A program made the position numbers and the translations under genes. DNA of 64,000 bases. It comes from Omphiscola glabra (taxonomy: Eukaryota > Mollusca > Gastropoda > Lymnaeidae). The DNA lies in NCBI GenBank assembly GCA_964017045.1, contig OZ024811.1, positions 13,731,818 through 13,795,817 on the forward strand, read 5' to 3'. The notes under the pieces are model-generated. The model ran no database searches and was not told the DNA's origin. It saw nothing but the letters and a program-made list of their open reading frames with translations. Shown here in pieces: positions 31,823 to 44,789 of this stretch (position 1 is its first letter; each line of letters opens with the position of its first letter).

Positions 31823-34713
31823 AGCAACTATAACAATATTAACTAATCTACGCCTACCCCCTCTTCCCCCCCCCCCCCCCGCAGCCCCAGCCCAAGCCTG
31901 GTGTCGACAGTTGGCTACGTAATTATCAGATCAAACCCCCGCCATTTTCACACAAACAGTGCCCGGCGCAGTCAGGGATCATTAACAGAGTTGTGAGATT
32001 ACAGGGCTCTGAGTAGACCTACTTTTCAAGAGTGGCAGAGGGAATAATAAATAACTGGCAGACAATACGTGAAAGTTGCCTACAGTCATGGCAGTACCAC
32101 AGTCAGTCAAGTACCAGCAAGACTACTCACGTATGCGTTTTTTAAGACCAGACAGCAGACGATAGTCGTAGTCGTACGGCTAGTGCTGTGAATGGAAACA
32201 ATAGCCGCCTTCTGCCGAGGTGAGAGTAATGGCTGATGGATGTACCCTACTGAGAGTGAGTGCCATGCTGTAAGATGGGGAGATAAGTTAACAGGCAGAA
32301 GGGGAGATAGTGCCAGCGAGAGGTCGAGAGAGGTAGGTGTAGTCTTTAAAAAAAAGGGGGGGGGGGTATGGAGGGTGTTGTCTTAAGGAATAGAGCACAA
32401 ATTTAGTGTTTCTTTCCGAGAATTTGATTCCGGTTATAAAAAAGAAGCGAAAAAAAAAAGAGGGGGGTGGGGGGGGGGGGGGGGGGGGGGGAGAGAGAAT
32501 TTCAGGTGTTCGGGTGCATCTATAAAAGTAGGCACAATAGCAACCAGCGCCAACTCCTTTTTTTAACAAAGTGAAAGGAAATAATGTGTTTGGTCGGTTA
32601 AGAAATATAATTATACCACTAAAGACATCCGCATGTTTCTTTGCCTAGACAAAAGCGTGCCATTAAACTTCCCTTTGATCTGGAGGCGATGGAGTGGAGA
32701 TGAAAGGGGAACGATCTGGGAAAGGGGAAATTTCGGGGAAATTTTAAAAAAAATCAATGACATCATATTGGTACATACCTGACTTCAGTTTTGTATCGAT
32801 CGATAAACAGAAAAGCTGCTTGGACGATAAGGTGTGTATTTAACCTGCTAATTTTTTATAGCATTATGTAAATCCATTAAAAAAAATGTTACTCAATAAT
32901 AATCTTGTTAAATACATTTTTATTCAAAGAACTTATTTCTTTTACCTGCTTCGTTAATAAATGAATATTGGCATAACGCAGGCCAAATAAGTGCCGGTAC
33001 GCCGCGCCGGCCCGTAGGGTTACAAAAAAGTACTGACGTCATATTGAATTGAACGACAATAAAACACAACTTTAATATATTAGACTACCTTTTTTTATTA
33101 GAAATGTAAATATGATCAAAACTACTAAGAGTAAATACTGTTTTGTAGATTGGGTTCATTCGCGTCTATTCAAAGCGGAACATTTGGCTTTTTACTGCAG
33201 GCCTATATCAAGGACATAGTTTATATTAAAATATACATGACAGATCAGTTAACTTAAGGCCTTTGGGAGGAGGTGCAGAGTTTCGCCCCCCCCCCCCCCC
33301 CGTGGCACTTTGTTTTCCTTTTAATCAGGGGCGGCATCTTCCAAATCTCTAAATTTAACAAATTGAATGATTTTTAAAATAATAACTTTTTTGTTTTTGT
33401 CATTAAGCAAAAAACAAACAAAAACAATAAAGTTAAACGTGGAGCAAAATAATAAGGCACATATTCATGGTTTCAATTTGGCTGGTCACGTGACCAAGTC
33501 GTCATCTCAAATGTCAATGCGTCTGAAACGACTAGTGAAAAGGAGAAAAAAGAAAATGTCTCTTTCGCCTCGGTCCTCAATTAAGACACTTTTCACGCAT
33601 GTGCTTCGTTAAACTTGGACTGGATGTTGACTGGAGGTTGTTTTAAAAATTATCAAACATCATCGAGGTAATAGTACATCACCGAAAAAAATGAAAACAA
33701 ACCCAAAACAAACTAAGCCCCATACCCGACGTTGTGGGATAGAAAAGGGTTGGGGGGGGGGGGGCAAGCCCCACGAAAAAAATACTCACCGGTAATTTTA
33801 CCGAAAATGCCACTACTCAATTAGAGAAAAAAGGGGCGCCAGGGCCCCCTCCGCACCCGCCTTCCTAGAACACTGAGATCGGGGGAAAGGGGGGGGTGGC
33901 GAAAGAGATACTGAGCGATATATACATAGAGAGATAGAAAAATAGAGAGCGATGGTGATATATAGAAATAGGTGGAGAAAGGTATCAAGTGAGAGAGAGA
34001 TATAGACGCGTGAATAGAGAAAAGCAAATCAGAGAAACATTTATATAGGATGAACAAGGGAAAGAGCAATGAAGGTGAGCAGTTTTTTTCGTGGGTTTAA
34101 TTTTTTTTTTTAAATTTCAGTACGATCAATGTGTTTAAAGGTAAACTGTCAGACCAGATTTTGGAAGTCAGAGAAAGGGAAATAGGGGAGTATAGGAAGA
34201 GGTAAGAGTGTGGAGGAAGAGGTAAGAGTGTGGAGAGAAAGATTGGGGACGGGGAGAGAGATATAAAGGCGACCACGGCGCAAGGGAGCATCGTTCGTCC
34301 ATTAGAATTAGCGGCTATTCCAGCCACGACTGCAACCTAACAGAACGATTAGACCCCACTGGACCCCATTACCCAGGAACCACCAGCTCTTCGCCTGGGA
34401 ACACGTATAACATCGCTCTATCAACTGCAATGCTTAATACGTTGGTTTTTTTTATGTAGCCAAGTCGTTGCGTTCCTTCAACCCAAGGAATTAATTACTG
34501 AAAGATCTTATAGTAGATTCAATACATGCAGAACAAGACAAGTTTGATTATTGCACAGCATTCTCTTATTTTGAAATTACAGCCACGAGGAATAATAGAT
34601 TATGTATGACCCAGACGCCGGTATAGTATGAATTAACGTCAACCACGCAAAAGACAACCATGTTGCTATTTCTTTTCTTTAAAAAAAAAAATCATTCGAG
34701 TCTCCAATCGCTT
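31823..34713. other. Non-coding flank with long poly-G/C tracts
   Basis: Includes a nearly unbroken G tract at about 32463-32492, C runs at about 31868 and 33285, and purine-rich GATA/GAGA sequence at 33900-34260. No gene, RNA or mobile-element ends could be supported. Confidence 0.5.
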
Positions 34714-34962
34714 CAAATCTCACGCACTACATTCTCTTCAAATCTCACGCACCACATTCTCTTCAAATCTCACGCACCACATTCTCTTCAAATCTCACGC
34801 ACCACATTCGCTTCCAATCTCACGCACCACATTCTCTTCAAATCTCACGCACGACATTCTCTTCAAATCTCACGCACCACATTCGCTTCAAAACTCACGC
34901 ACGACATTCTCTTCCAATCTCACGCACCACATTCGCTTCCAATCTCACGCACCACATTTGTG
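34714..34962. repeat. 25-bp minisatellite, about 10 copies
   Basis: The unit CTTCAAATCTCACGCACCAC-ATTCT with C/T, A/C variants; the frame across it is an artefact. Confidence 0.95.
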
Positions 34963-37900
34963 CTCTTGTGGTTTTAAAAAGCCTACACCCAACATTAAGT
35001 TTAACCAACCACCATTAGCAGCAACGCGTTTTTTTGTTCTATGCCATCATCGTTGTTTAATGACCACATCTACACAACAGCCCTTGTTTCAATAGGGGTT
35101 TTCATTTAATGGAGGTAATCTATTAACAGAAAATCCGGGCGTTCGGTCGGGCCAATATCATTAAGATATTAATAAAACATCCTGGTATTCAGTTTGACCA
35201 ATCTCTCAACAGCTGCTCGGTATTTCTACGTTAATGTGAGCCAGCATAGCGGGTCTTAACCTAGGCGAAAACGTTTCTACAACTTTATTTTACGAAATAT
35301 TTTACAAATTGTTACTGACTGCTATATATTATACATGGAAGCAAAGTTTTACGAAAACTTTGTCTAAAAAAAGTAACATGACGAAATGCGCCGTGACGTT
35401 TTCCGGCCTTGGAAATGACAAGCCCTACATCCTTAGTTGCTTAATGCTCACACATAAAAACATTACCTTTTGTTTCACTGATATCCCTCCATCATTCATT
35501 CCTTCTTCTATGCCCGGAGCACTTCCAGCCAGCCACATCCAGGAAACGGTCACATGACCACAGTGTAACTCCCTAATTAGGCCGCGGCCGCGCTACAATT
35601 AGACATCGTGACTAGGTCACATTTCCGCCCCTGATTACAATAATTAACTTATCCCACTTCTTAGCAATCATTCCCTCCCCCACTACATTCCTCCCCACCC
35701 CACACCCCCGACTCCCGCTTATCTCTCCTGCCCACTGATATGATCGATCCTCCCGCTACACAATACATCTAATCAAATAATAACACAAAGCAAATATCCT
35801 CTTTTTTTCCATCTAGCTTCCTTCCCGAAGGAGCCTTCTTTCATTATCATTGCTATACTCAACATAGTAATTGACATATCTAAATGCATTGCTATTGATA
35901 TTTGTTTTTCCTTATGCAGGAAACTGTTTTCTTGTTTAAAATTAAACAATACAAACGAATATAGTCACCAATGAAAATATTATTAATTTTATTTATTTTT
36001 GGATTATTAACACAAAAGAAGAAAAAAATATCACGACGAGAACACCCCCCACCCCGGCCCCCAAAAGAGGCCAAGAAATGAATTGAAGAAACCCAGTAAA
36101 TACATGAGCCAATCGGTTCCTCTTCCATCTGATCAAAGCACTGTCAACAGCTTGGCAGGTTATTGCTAGCTCTAGGTCTGATGAAGTGATGCAAGGACAT
36201 GAGGACGATGTCGGATGGAAAATAGTCATGTGTGCGCCGAAGGAAGATCATAGCGTAATCACATGACAGTGGCAGGCTTTAGATCATATGACAGTGACAG
36301 ACCAAAGAGCTTTGGCTGCGGGGGAAAAAAAAAGGGGGGGGGGGTCAGAATAAGGGGAACCGATAATTAACAACGACTAAAAAAAAAGAAAAAAAAATCA
36401 AATAAATTGTACGGTACCTATAACTACTGACATTTTTTTAGTGGGGTGGGGAGGGGGGGGGGGAAATTGGAGTGTGTGTGTGGGGGGGGGGGGTGTTGCA
36501 TCAAATACTTAGCATAATAAATACGGATAAGTTCTCAAGTTTTCCTTGCAAACTTCGGCGGAATTATCAGTAGATTTGTCCGATATAATCTGACTTGGCG
36601 TATTTTTTTTTTCTTTCCTCGTATAGGTCTGTCACGTTCACAGAGCAGACAGACGTGAAAAATATGTAAATCAGATTGTGGGAAACGGCGGTTACCCCAC
36701 CAACCGTAAGGTAAAGAAGTACTGATCAGTGGTCTCATGCAAGTCGTGTTTTATTTACTGGTGGGGGTGGGGTGGTTGCGGGGGGGGGGGGCGAGAGAGA
36801 ATTATGAACTGCGGATACAAAGCACATAACTTTTCAAAAATGTATATTAAAAAACGTATAATTTGAAAAAAAAAAGAGGGGGGGGGGGGGTGGTGTTAAT
36901 ATAGTTCACCTGAAGAGAACAGTGTTTTAGTCGTTAAGATTACAATGTTTGTTTTAAGAACGATTTAGCGCAGATTTGAAGTCAAGTCTGAAATGAATAT
37001 TGCTTGAAATAAACTAAAAAAACTACGAGGACACCCGCCAACAAAAATTGTTGGAATATAAATTAAACAATTATTATTTTTTTTAAAAAGTGGTTGGGGG
37101 ACTCATTGACAGATTTAATTACAAATAAACCGTTAATAAAATGACGGAATTAGACAGTGTGCCTGAGAACTTTCGATATAGATTTGTATTTCCTTGAATT
37201 AATACACAAAGATGTCTTGGAAAAAAAAAAAGTAAACAATTTCATTTTTACGTCCCCTCGCCTTACATTTGGCGTACAAAAAGATCATCGTTGACATGCA
37301 TCCGTGCGTAAATTTGGTCAAATACAGTGTATATTGTTAAATAAACTTTTCTTGTTCTTTGGGGGGGGGGGGGGAGAGAGAGAGGGGCGAAAAAAACAGT
37401 GGGGGGGGGCGCTTGCATTTAGCAATGATATTCATTGAATGGTGTAAACTCATCTATAATCCCGCGTTTCCAGACACAGTGCACAAAGCAAACAAAGACA
37501 CATGATTGCGTCACGTCATGTTGGCAACATACATAAATCAATTACATACGGCAGAGATTGCAATAAACAAGCAATACAGACATCGATCCGATCAACACAC
37601 ATGCCCCCTGTCTCAATCTACGGCGGGTCCAAAAATCGTGAATGAATGAAAATTCCATAAGGAGGTGAAACCACAACTGAACGGGGGCTATTCCTCAGAG
37701 CTACCACCCTCAATCTTTTTTCAAAAGAGATCCCTTCAGCACAAAAAAAAAAATTAGTCGGTTTATCAAAAAGCTCGTCACCCTTCGAATATCGCTTGTG
37801 TAGGACATCAACAAAGGCAAAAGCTGCATAAAAAGCAATAGGGCTTGTCATTTCTCAGACCGGAAAACGTCATAGCGCACTACGTAATGTTACTATTTTT

Positions 37901-38734
37901 AGAACGGCGGACAAATAAATCTGAAAACACCGTAGTGTAACACGGTATACAACGAAGAATTTTTCTACAACTAGTCCCCAATACTAAACAAAAATTGAAA
38001 TTGGAATGATAATCAAAATGTTAGTTCACAAACTTTTTATGGCTTTCTTTTAGCTTTCTACTAGATTGTCATCTAAAAAAAAATCATTAAAATAAAAATG
38101 AATGCAAATGGGCGGGGCAGATTGTCAATTATTCTGAAAATAAAAAGATAAAAAACAGTCGGCAATTTAATAACTATATGCTAAGATTTTTTTTTAAACT
38201 ATGTTATTTAGGAAACTGTGTTACACAAGTAGCAAATTTGAAGAAAACACAAATAAACACAATAATAATCGATGAAAAGTGCCCTATTTGTAAGCACCCG
38301 TTAAATTCTTAATTTTTGATTTTAAAATATCAATTTTTGTAAGTGTTCGTGCTATATATTAAAAGTTGCCCAATATTTCGTACACCCTTTCATCCAGGAA
38401 TCTACACAAATACTATTGATGGACTTTGGGTGCAGGTCAAGCGTAAATTGACCTGTTTCCAAACTACTTCATTGTGTGCTTTCCAGTGGCGCTTTCACTT
38501 ACACACACAAACAAACAAAAAAAACACAAACATACACACACAAACAAACAAACACACACACACAAACTCACAGACCAACCAACCAACAAACCCACCCACA
38601 CACACCCCAACGCAGAGAGAGAGAGAGAGTAAGAAAGAGAGAGACACACACACAACTTGAACATGTTTCCGACAGTTGTTAAGTGACTATTATCACATTT
38701 GACCAGTTACTCATGGTAAAACATTATTAAACTG
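34963..38734. other. Non-coding flank
   Basis: AT-rich with many G runs (36330, 36455, 36785, 36880, 37365) and a CA-rich/GA patch at 38500-38655. A 77-residue minus-strand frame at 37618-37851 has no recognisable domain or splice context and is not called. Confidence 0.5.
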
Positions 38735-38943
38735 GCATTCGAGTTAGGCCTACTACTACTAGTGTTATGCATTAGGCCTACTAATACTAGTGTTATGAAT
38801 TAGGCCTACTACAACTAGCGTTATGCATTAAGCCCACTACTACTAGTGTTATGCATTAGACCTACTTCTACTAGTGTTATGAATTAGGCCTACTACAACT
38901 AGTGTTATGCATTAGGCCTACTACTACTAGTGTTATGAATTTT
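38735..38943. repeat. 28-bp minisatellite, about 7 copies
   Basis: The unit TTATGCATTAGGCCTACTAC-TACTAGTG; TACTAC and TACAAC variants alternate. Confidence 0.92.
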
Positions 38944-39735
38944 GGACCTGCGTTCGGATGATCTCAATCCCCTAACACCACATAAATTAATGTGTTTCTC
39001 TCAATCTCTCTCAAATAGTATTATCCCATTTTATTATTGAGAATGTGGATTTTTTAAAGTGGTGTAAATATTTCATTAAATATAGTTGAAAACAATGTTT
39101 TGATTTAGGTTAAGAGTCGCTTGGCTAACATAGCAGTACTGAACAGTGTTGGTATTTTGTCCGCATAATTACCCGGATGATTACAGCAGATCTATTTATA
39201 GATTTCCACCATTAAATGACAAGCCCTATGGTAAGCTCACCATGGTTATGCTCCAACAGTTAGTTTCTTCTTCTTCCTCTTTAAGTTTTGACCTTTGAGG
39301 TTTGCTTGTGATATGAATGTTATCTTCTTCTTCTATATATTAAGGGCCCACGATCAATTTATTGATCATTATGACTCCTATGAATGTTGATGGGATTTGC
39401 AATGGTTCTGTGCCTGGTGTTGATGAGGATATTTCACTGGTTACAAGAGTAACTGTGTGAGGGTATCATGCACTGGGGGTTGGAAGGCCTGAGGCAATAG
39501 ACGCAAATGAGTCAAGTGTTGTCGCCTCAACTGTTCCTTTTGAAAGATTGTTCCAGTCCCTATATTCCTATTTTCAGTATGATTTTAAATCTTTACTGGT
39601 GTGGCGTTCCATTCGAGGCGGTGAGTTTTCAACCACCACCACAGAGTTGTGTATAACTGATTCAACAAGAACAAGTCAAGTTGTTTGTCGTTATGGCGTG
39701 TTTTAGTTTCGTTCTCAGCAAGACACAAGAAACTC
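38944..39735. other. Non-coding flank
   Basis: No repeat structure or convincing frame seen. Confidence 0.45.
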
Positions 39736-40300
39736 CGTAACATGACTGGTGGGAGCCGTAACATGGCTGGTGGGAGCCGTAACATGACTGGTGGGAGCCG
39801 TAACATGACTGGTGGGAGCCGTAACATGGCTGGTGGGAGCCGTAACATGACCGGTGGGAGCCGTAACATGACTTGTGGGAGACGTAACATGACGGGTGGG
39901 AGCCGTAACATGACTGGTGGGAGCCGTAACATGACTGGTGGGAGCCGTAACATGACTGGTGGGAGCCGTAACAGGACTGGTGGGAGATTTTATGATCTTT
40001 CCAGCCAACGGAAAAAACACAAGACACAAGAACCTCCGTAACATGACTGGTGGGAGCCGTAACATGGCTGGTGGGAGCCGTAACATGACTGGTGGGAGCC
40101 GTAACATGACTGGTGGGAGCCGTAACATGACTGGTGGGAGCCGTAACATGACTGGTGGGAGCCGTAACATGACTGGCGGGAGCCGTAACATGACTTGTGG
40201 GAGCCGTAACATGACTGGTGGGAGCCGTAACATGACTGGTGGGAGCCGTAACAGGACTGGTGGGAGCCGTAACAGGACTGGTGGGAGATTTATGATCTTT
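39736..40300. repeat. Two 21-bp minisatellite arrays in a higher-order duplication
   Basis: About twelve copies of GGGAGCCGTAACATGACTGGT (39739-39988) are followed by a unique spacer, GATTTTATGATCTTTCCAGC.... A second array of about twelve copies (40037-40289) then ends in the same spacer. The array and spacer were therefore duplicated as a unit. Six-frame translations give Met-Thr-Gly-Gly-Ser-Arg-Asn repeats, which are artefacts. Confidence 0.95.
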
Positions 40301-41627
40301 CCAGCCAACGGAAAAAAATATTGCCACAACCATATAATATCTGGAACAGAATTGACAAAATCATACGATGCCTGGAAAATTATTGGCACAATCATAGACT
40401 ACCTGAATTGAAACAATAATTATAGCAGCCGTTGAGAAAAAAAATAGCAGATATTATTACCTTTAACAATGTTAGCACAATCATGGAGTATCTTTTACAA
40501 TTTCAGCACAATCATAGCATAAATCAAACATTTCATTCCCTATCTCCAGCAGATCCGTCAATAAAAATAGTTCCACCTCAAATCCGCAATCAAAGGGCCG
40601 ATTCAATCGGGCCCGGGTTCCTTTAACGCCTTGGTCCAAAATCGGGGACAAAGGAGATCCCCACCGCCCAACACACACACAATCTTTTTAATACACATCA
40701 TAGAAGGGAAGGGGCTGATCGAGGAGAGGAGGTTGGGGGGGGGGGTGTGTGCAACAGACATGACCAGAGGTTGTTATTACGCCACGCTGGGCGCATTCAT
40801 TAGATCGATCCCAGCAGCCCCCGCCATAGAAACAGGGCCAACGACTCTCGTCTGTCCACCACACAGACTGGCCGTAATAAAAAAAGTTGTGAATAAAAAT
40901 AAAAAATAACAGCGGGCTGTAAAGCTGGTTCTCGCAACTATGAGCTAAGGCTCGCGCCTGTCACCGTTCATGGATTTTTTTTTCATTTATCCTTTTAAAC
41001 ATGTAATGTGTAGTCTTCAACATCCAAGACCCTAGAGTCTAGAGAACGAACCAGCGAGTACATCAGCCTGATCAACACTTGTCATTGTTAGCTTAACTAT
41101 TACTACTATTAGGCCGTAGTCAAATACTGGCAGTGCAAAAGACGGGAGTTGGGTGGAGAAAAAATGGGAAAAGGTGGGGGGGGGGGGGTAATTAACGAAT
41201 AATCTTATCGGCCTATCTGGTATGTCGGAGGCGGGGCAGGGACTTCCGGAAAAAAACTGTTAGCACGGAAACGCCGCTGCATCAATCATGGGTTTGGTCC
41301 ACCCTTTAAGGCCAACTATCTTGCTGGACGAAGTTCTCTCGTTTTTTATCTCAAAAGAACAGCGGTGATGGTAATAGGTTTACAGTTTGAGGACCGTAAC
41401 AGCCGGCGGTCCAAGAAGGTCAAGGAAACTAGCACGTTTCGTCTCAGTCGCACCGCCTCACTGTCAATAAAACCGTTACTCTGCCACAGGCCTTGTTTTC
41501 AAAGTCCATACTGATACTGTCCCATAAAACCGTTACTCTGCCACAGGCCTTGTCTTCATAGTACATACTGATAATGTCCCAACCCAAAAAAAGACCAAAC
41601 AGTGAAGGCAGTATTAAATTATTAAAG
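40301..41627. other. Non-coding flank
   Basis: Contains a G-run at about 40737 and another at about 41175. A local direct repeat of about 64-bp spacing (AAACCGTTACTCTGCCACAG) occurs at 41468-41560. Nothing else is recognised. Confidence 0.5.
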
Positions 41628-41780
41628 TAGTGGTTCTCAGCCTTCCTAATGCCGCGACTCTTCAATACAGTTCGTTATGTTGTGGTGACCCAAAACCATA
41701 AAATTATTTTCATAAATATGTGTTTTCCGGTGGTCTTTATGTGAACAAAGGGATCGCGACCCACATGTTGAGAATCGCTG
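41628..41780 (+). mobile_element. SPIN-like hAT MITE, copy 4 (diverged)
   Basis: Begins TAGTGGTTCTCAGCCTTCCT, has AACCATAAAATTATTTTCAT and GTGTTTTCCGGTGGTCTT, and ends CACATGTTGAGAATCGCTG. It is the shortest copy (153 bp) and has lost interior blocks. The flanks no longer show a clear 8-bp duplication. Confidence 0.8.
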
Positions 41781-42011
41781 TTATTTTGCAACCTGCGGTG
41801 CCTCGCAATTAGGTCATAGGCGGAGGTGAAAAGCGACTAAATACAACCAGCCACTCACACCGCACAACAAATATATCCTCACAGTTGTGCGGTCACGCCG
41901 CTGTAGTGCCGGGTCTCGGTCCCTCTGGCTCTGGGGCTGGTAGTCTGGTAGGGTCCCGTATCTATGTTGGTACCAGGCCTAAAACCCCGAATGTGACGTT
42001 ATTGATCTAAC

Positions 42012-42107
42012 AACGCGTGTTCTCCATACCCTCCACACTCACAGACGCATAACAACACAACGCGTGTTCTCCATACCCTCCACACTCACAGACGCATAAC
42101 AACAACG
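42012..42107. repeat. 47-bp direct duplication
   Basis: The segment starting CGCGTGTTCTCCATACCCTC occurs twice in tandem with near identity. Confidence 0.85.
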
Positions 42108-42369
42108 CACACACAGTAACACTCATCTTTTTACCTCTTTCTTTTTCAAATGGTGGGATTAATTGACTTTTTTTCCTCCTTTAAGAAAAAAATAAAAAAA
42201 TAAAACTGGGTGAAAAGAGGCAGAGAGTGATTTGTGAGCGAGGTCAGGACATGGCTACAGTTGGTTGGCGGGATTAGTTTGGAAAGTAAGCGAGGAAGAC
42301 CGATTGTGTATAGCGACCGGCCATATGCTTGCTTGCAAGTCTAAGCTGTTTGAAAGGATGAGCTATATT

Positions 42370-42520
42370 GTACTGTACCATCGGTACGGCACTTGGGTTC
42401 AGTCGATCCATTTTTAACCCAGCAAACAACACTGTATTCTACATGTGACTGTTGTACTGTACCACCGATGCAGCACTTGGGCTCAGACGATCCATTATTA
42501 ACCCACAAGCCCTTGCGTGC
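42370..42520. repeat. 84-bp imperfect tandem duplication
   Basis: GTACTGTACCATCGGTACGG and its continuation (GCACTTGGGTTCAG-CGATCCATT-TTAACCCA) recur 84 bases downstream with several substitutions. Confidence 0.8.
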
Positions 42521-43054
42521 CCCACCATCAACATCAAAGATTGCCCCCTACGGACTTGGAATAACGAATACAAATGACCGTATTATCGCGGGGGTGCGCG
42601 GGGCGCCCCTAAAAGTGAATGGTGGCCTGCCGGGGCAGACCATCTATAAAGGCAATCGGAGAAAGGGCTCCGTGAATTTAAACTCCATCATCGGTGACGT
42701 CCCCCTCCTCCCGTGAATATCCCCGCAAACCAGCCCGGAAAGGAATGCCCAGCGAACGGCGATCGCTGACCTCTGGCTACTTGCAAGGCTTGTTGTGTCA
42801 GCATGCAGTGTGAAACATGAGAAGACAGACACAACACGTTGGATGTTGTTGCTAGCAGTGGGCAGTGCATTCTAATAAATCTTATAGACACGTTGTTATC
42901 AAAAGTCAGGACCGTGCCGTATGTATCGGGCACAAAAAATCTTTCAGCACTAAGACTAACGCGCAATGACTTCCCGTCTCAAGAAAAAGGGAACCCTGGA
43001 AAGTTTGAAATGCATTGTCCTTCAAGTTTAAAGAAACACCGTGTTACATCAGGA

Positions 43055-43248
43055 CAGTGGTTCTCAACCTTCCTAATGCCGCTACCCTTAAATGCAGTTC
43101 CTCATGTTGTGGTGACCCCAAGCCCAAGCCATAAAATTATTTTCGTTGCTTCTTCATAAATATTTGTTTTCCGATGGTCTTCGGCGATTTCTGGGTAAAG
43201 GTCGTTCGACCCCCAAAGGGTTCGCGACCCACATATTGAGAACCGCTG
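43055..43248 (+). mobile_element. SPIN-like hAT MITE, copy 5
   Basis: Begins CAGTGGTTCTCAACCTTCCT, contains GTTCCTCATGTTGTGGTGAC and TTTTCCGATGGTCTTCGGCG, and ends CACATATTGAGAACCGCTG. Flanks CATCAGGA/CATTAGGG match at 6 of 8. At 194 bp it is close to copy 1 in layout. Confidence 0.88.
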
Positions 43249-43524
43249 CATTAGGGCATAATTTACTTTGTCACAAGCGCTTTCCCCACCAGCAAAGCCC
43301 ACTCCTTACAATTCTATCTACATCAATATTGACGATGACATCAGTATTTTTTTGGAAGGGTTCCTTGAACCTAAAGGTCACCCTGTTGGTCAAGGACGTC
43401 TAAACATTATTCATTGTGTTCTAATGTCTAGACTTACAATTTTTATATACGTACACTTTTGCTGATGAGGGATTCTCAATACGTGAGTGTATGCTCATCT
43501 AAACCCAAACACAATAGACACATA

Positions 43525-44152
43525 CCGTATTTTCCGGCGAAAAGACTTTTTAACCCATGCAATTATTTTCAAAAGTCGGGGGTCGTCTTATAAGTCGGGG
43601 TTCGTCTTATAAGTCGGGGTTCGTCTTATAAGTCGGGGTTCGTCTTATAAGCCGGGGGTCGTCTTATAAGCCGGGGGTCGTCTTATAAGTCGGGGGTCGT
43701 CTTATAAGTCGGGGCTCGTCTCATAAGTCGGGGGTCGTCTTATAAGCTGATTTACGGCGTGCTGAAACTTCAGGGACAGGCGCCCTCTAGTTCCAGTTTG
43801 GTTGACAGCTTAGAAGGCAAACAGCATGGCAGATCCCAAGGGTTTATTGTCTTAACCTTCTTTTCAGCTTTAGGATGAATTAGGAAACGTTTAATCTACT
43901 TGCACTGTTTTATGTTTACATGTTTGGTGACAAAAAGTCTTATGTTTACAAGTGACAGTTTTCCTGCTAAGTACCTGCATGTCACAAGCATTTGAATTGA
44001 AACTACCATATTGAATGATGAATCAAATCTGATGTTTTTAAATGTGTATTTGGTGTGCACTGGAAGAGGGGTAGACTTATCCGGTGAGTATAGCCCTAAC
44101 CCTATATATCAATAGGAAAAGAAGGGGTTGTCTTATACGCCGGAAAATACGG
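43525..44152. mobile_element. TA-target-site DNA element with internal 19-bp minisatellite
   Basis: The left end CCGTATTTTCCGGCGAAAAGAC pairs with the right end GTCTTATACGCCGGAAAATACGG. TA lies directly outside each end. The 628-bp element has an array of about nine copies of ATAAGTCGGGGGTCGTCTT (43570-43748) that seems to have grown from the terminal sequence itself. Elements with CCGTATTTT-type ends are widespread in animals; the superfamily is not certain here. Confidence 0.75.
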
Positions 44153-44789
44153 TACACGGCGAGAAGTGGAGCTCATATTACAAGTATAACAGCAGATTAC
44201 GAGTCCAATATCTTTAATGATGTCATCTGCAGGTCACGGCTAAATGTCACTTTTTACTCATTATAAGCAAGCTGTGATCTTTGTCGATATTTATAACTTA
44301 GATCAGACTGAATGCTAACACGAAATACGTGACACGCTGTTGACGATGTCCTAGTCCTTCGTAACTTAGCAACTAGTGATTTAATGACCCATTTCTGCAA
44401 TTGCTGTGCACAGCATGGAATCGGTGGATATGACCCCAAGACACTTTTATGCTGGTTGAGTCACGGCAATGATCACACACAGAAACATGCTTCTAGTACA
44501 GCACTGCATCGCCGTTACTGACCACAAATACTCCTTTGAGCAGCTTTACATAATCTTAGTGGAATAGAGCATGCCAAGATGATTACCTGCTCCATTTCTA
44601 TGATTAGCTGGGGCAAATGGAATATTGACCAATGCCGTCTTCGCAATCGCGACGTGAGACAGGAATAGCTCTTCAAATGAAATCAAATGGCATCATTTCC
44701 TGCGTGTGCGTGTCTGGATATGTGTAGGTATGTAACCATGTCGAGCGACGTATGCAAAGTGGAGTGGCTTGGGGACAAGGGGAGGGTGG

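Noticed and set aside
37618..37851. 77-residue minus-strand frame (MTSPIAFYAAFAFVDVLHKR...)
   Set aside because: It has protein-like composition, but no domain is recognised, no splice partners or regulatory context are visible, and it contains a poly-A-derived Asn-Phe-Phe-Phe stretch. Not enough to call a gene.
39585..40411. Four overlapping 118-226 codon frames on both strands
   Set aside because: 21-bp minisatellite units keep all frames open. The sequence is Met-Thr-Gly-Gly-Ser or Pro-Thr-Ser-His repeats with no protein character.
42393..42716. 107-codon plus-strand frame
   Set aside because: Half of it is an 84-bp tandem duplication and the rest shows no domain; it is no longer than expected by chance for a 64-kb window.
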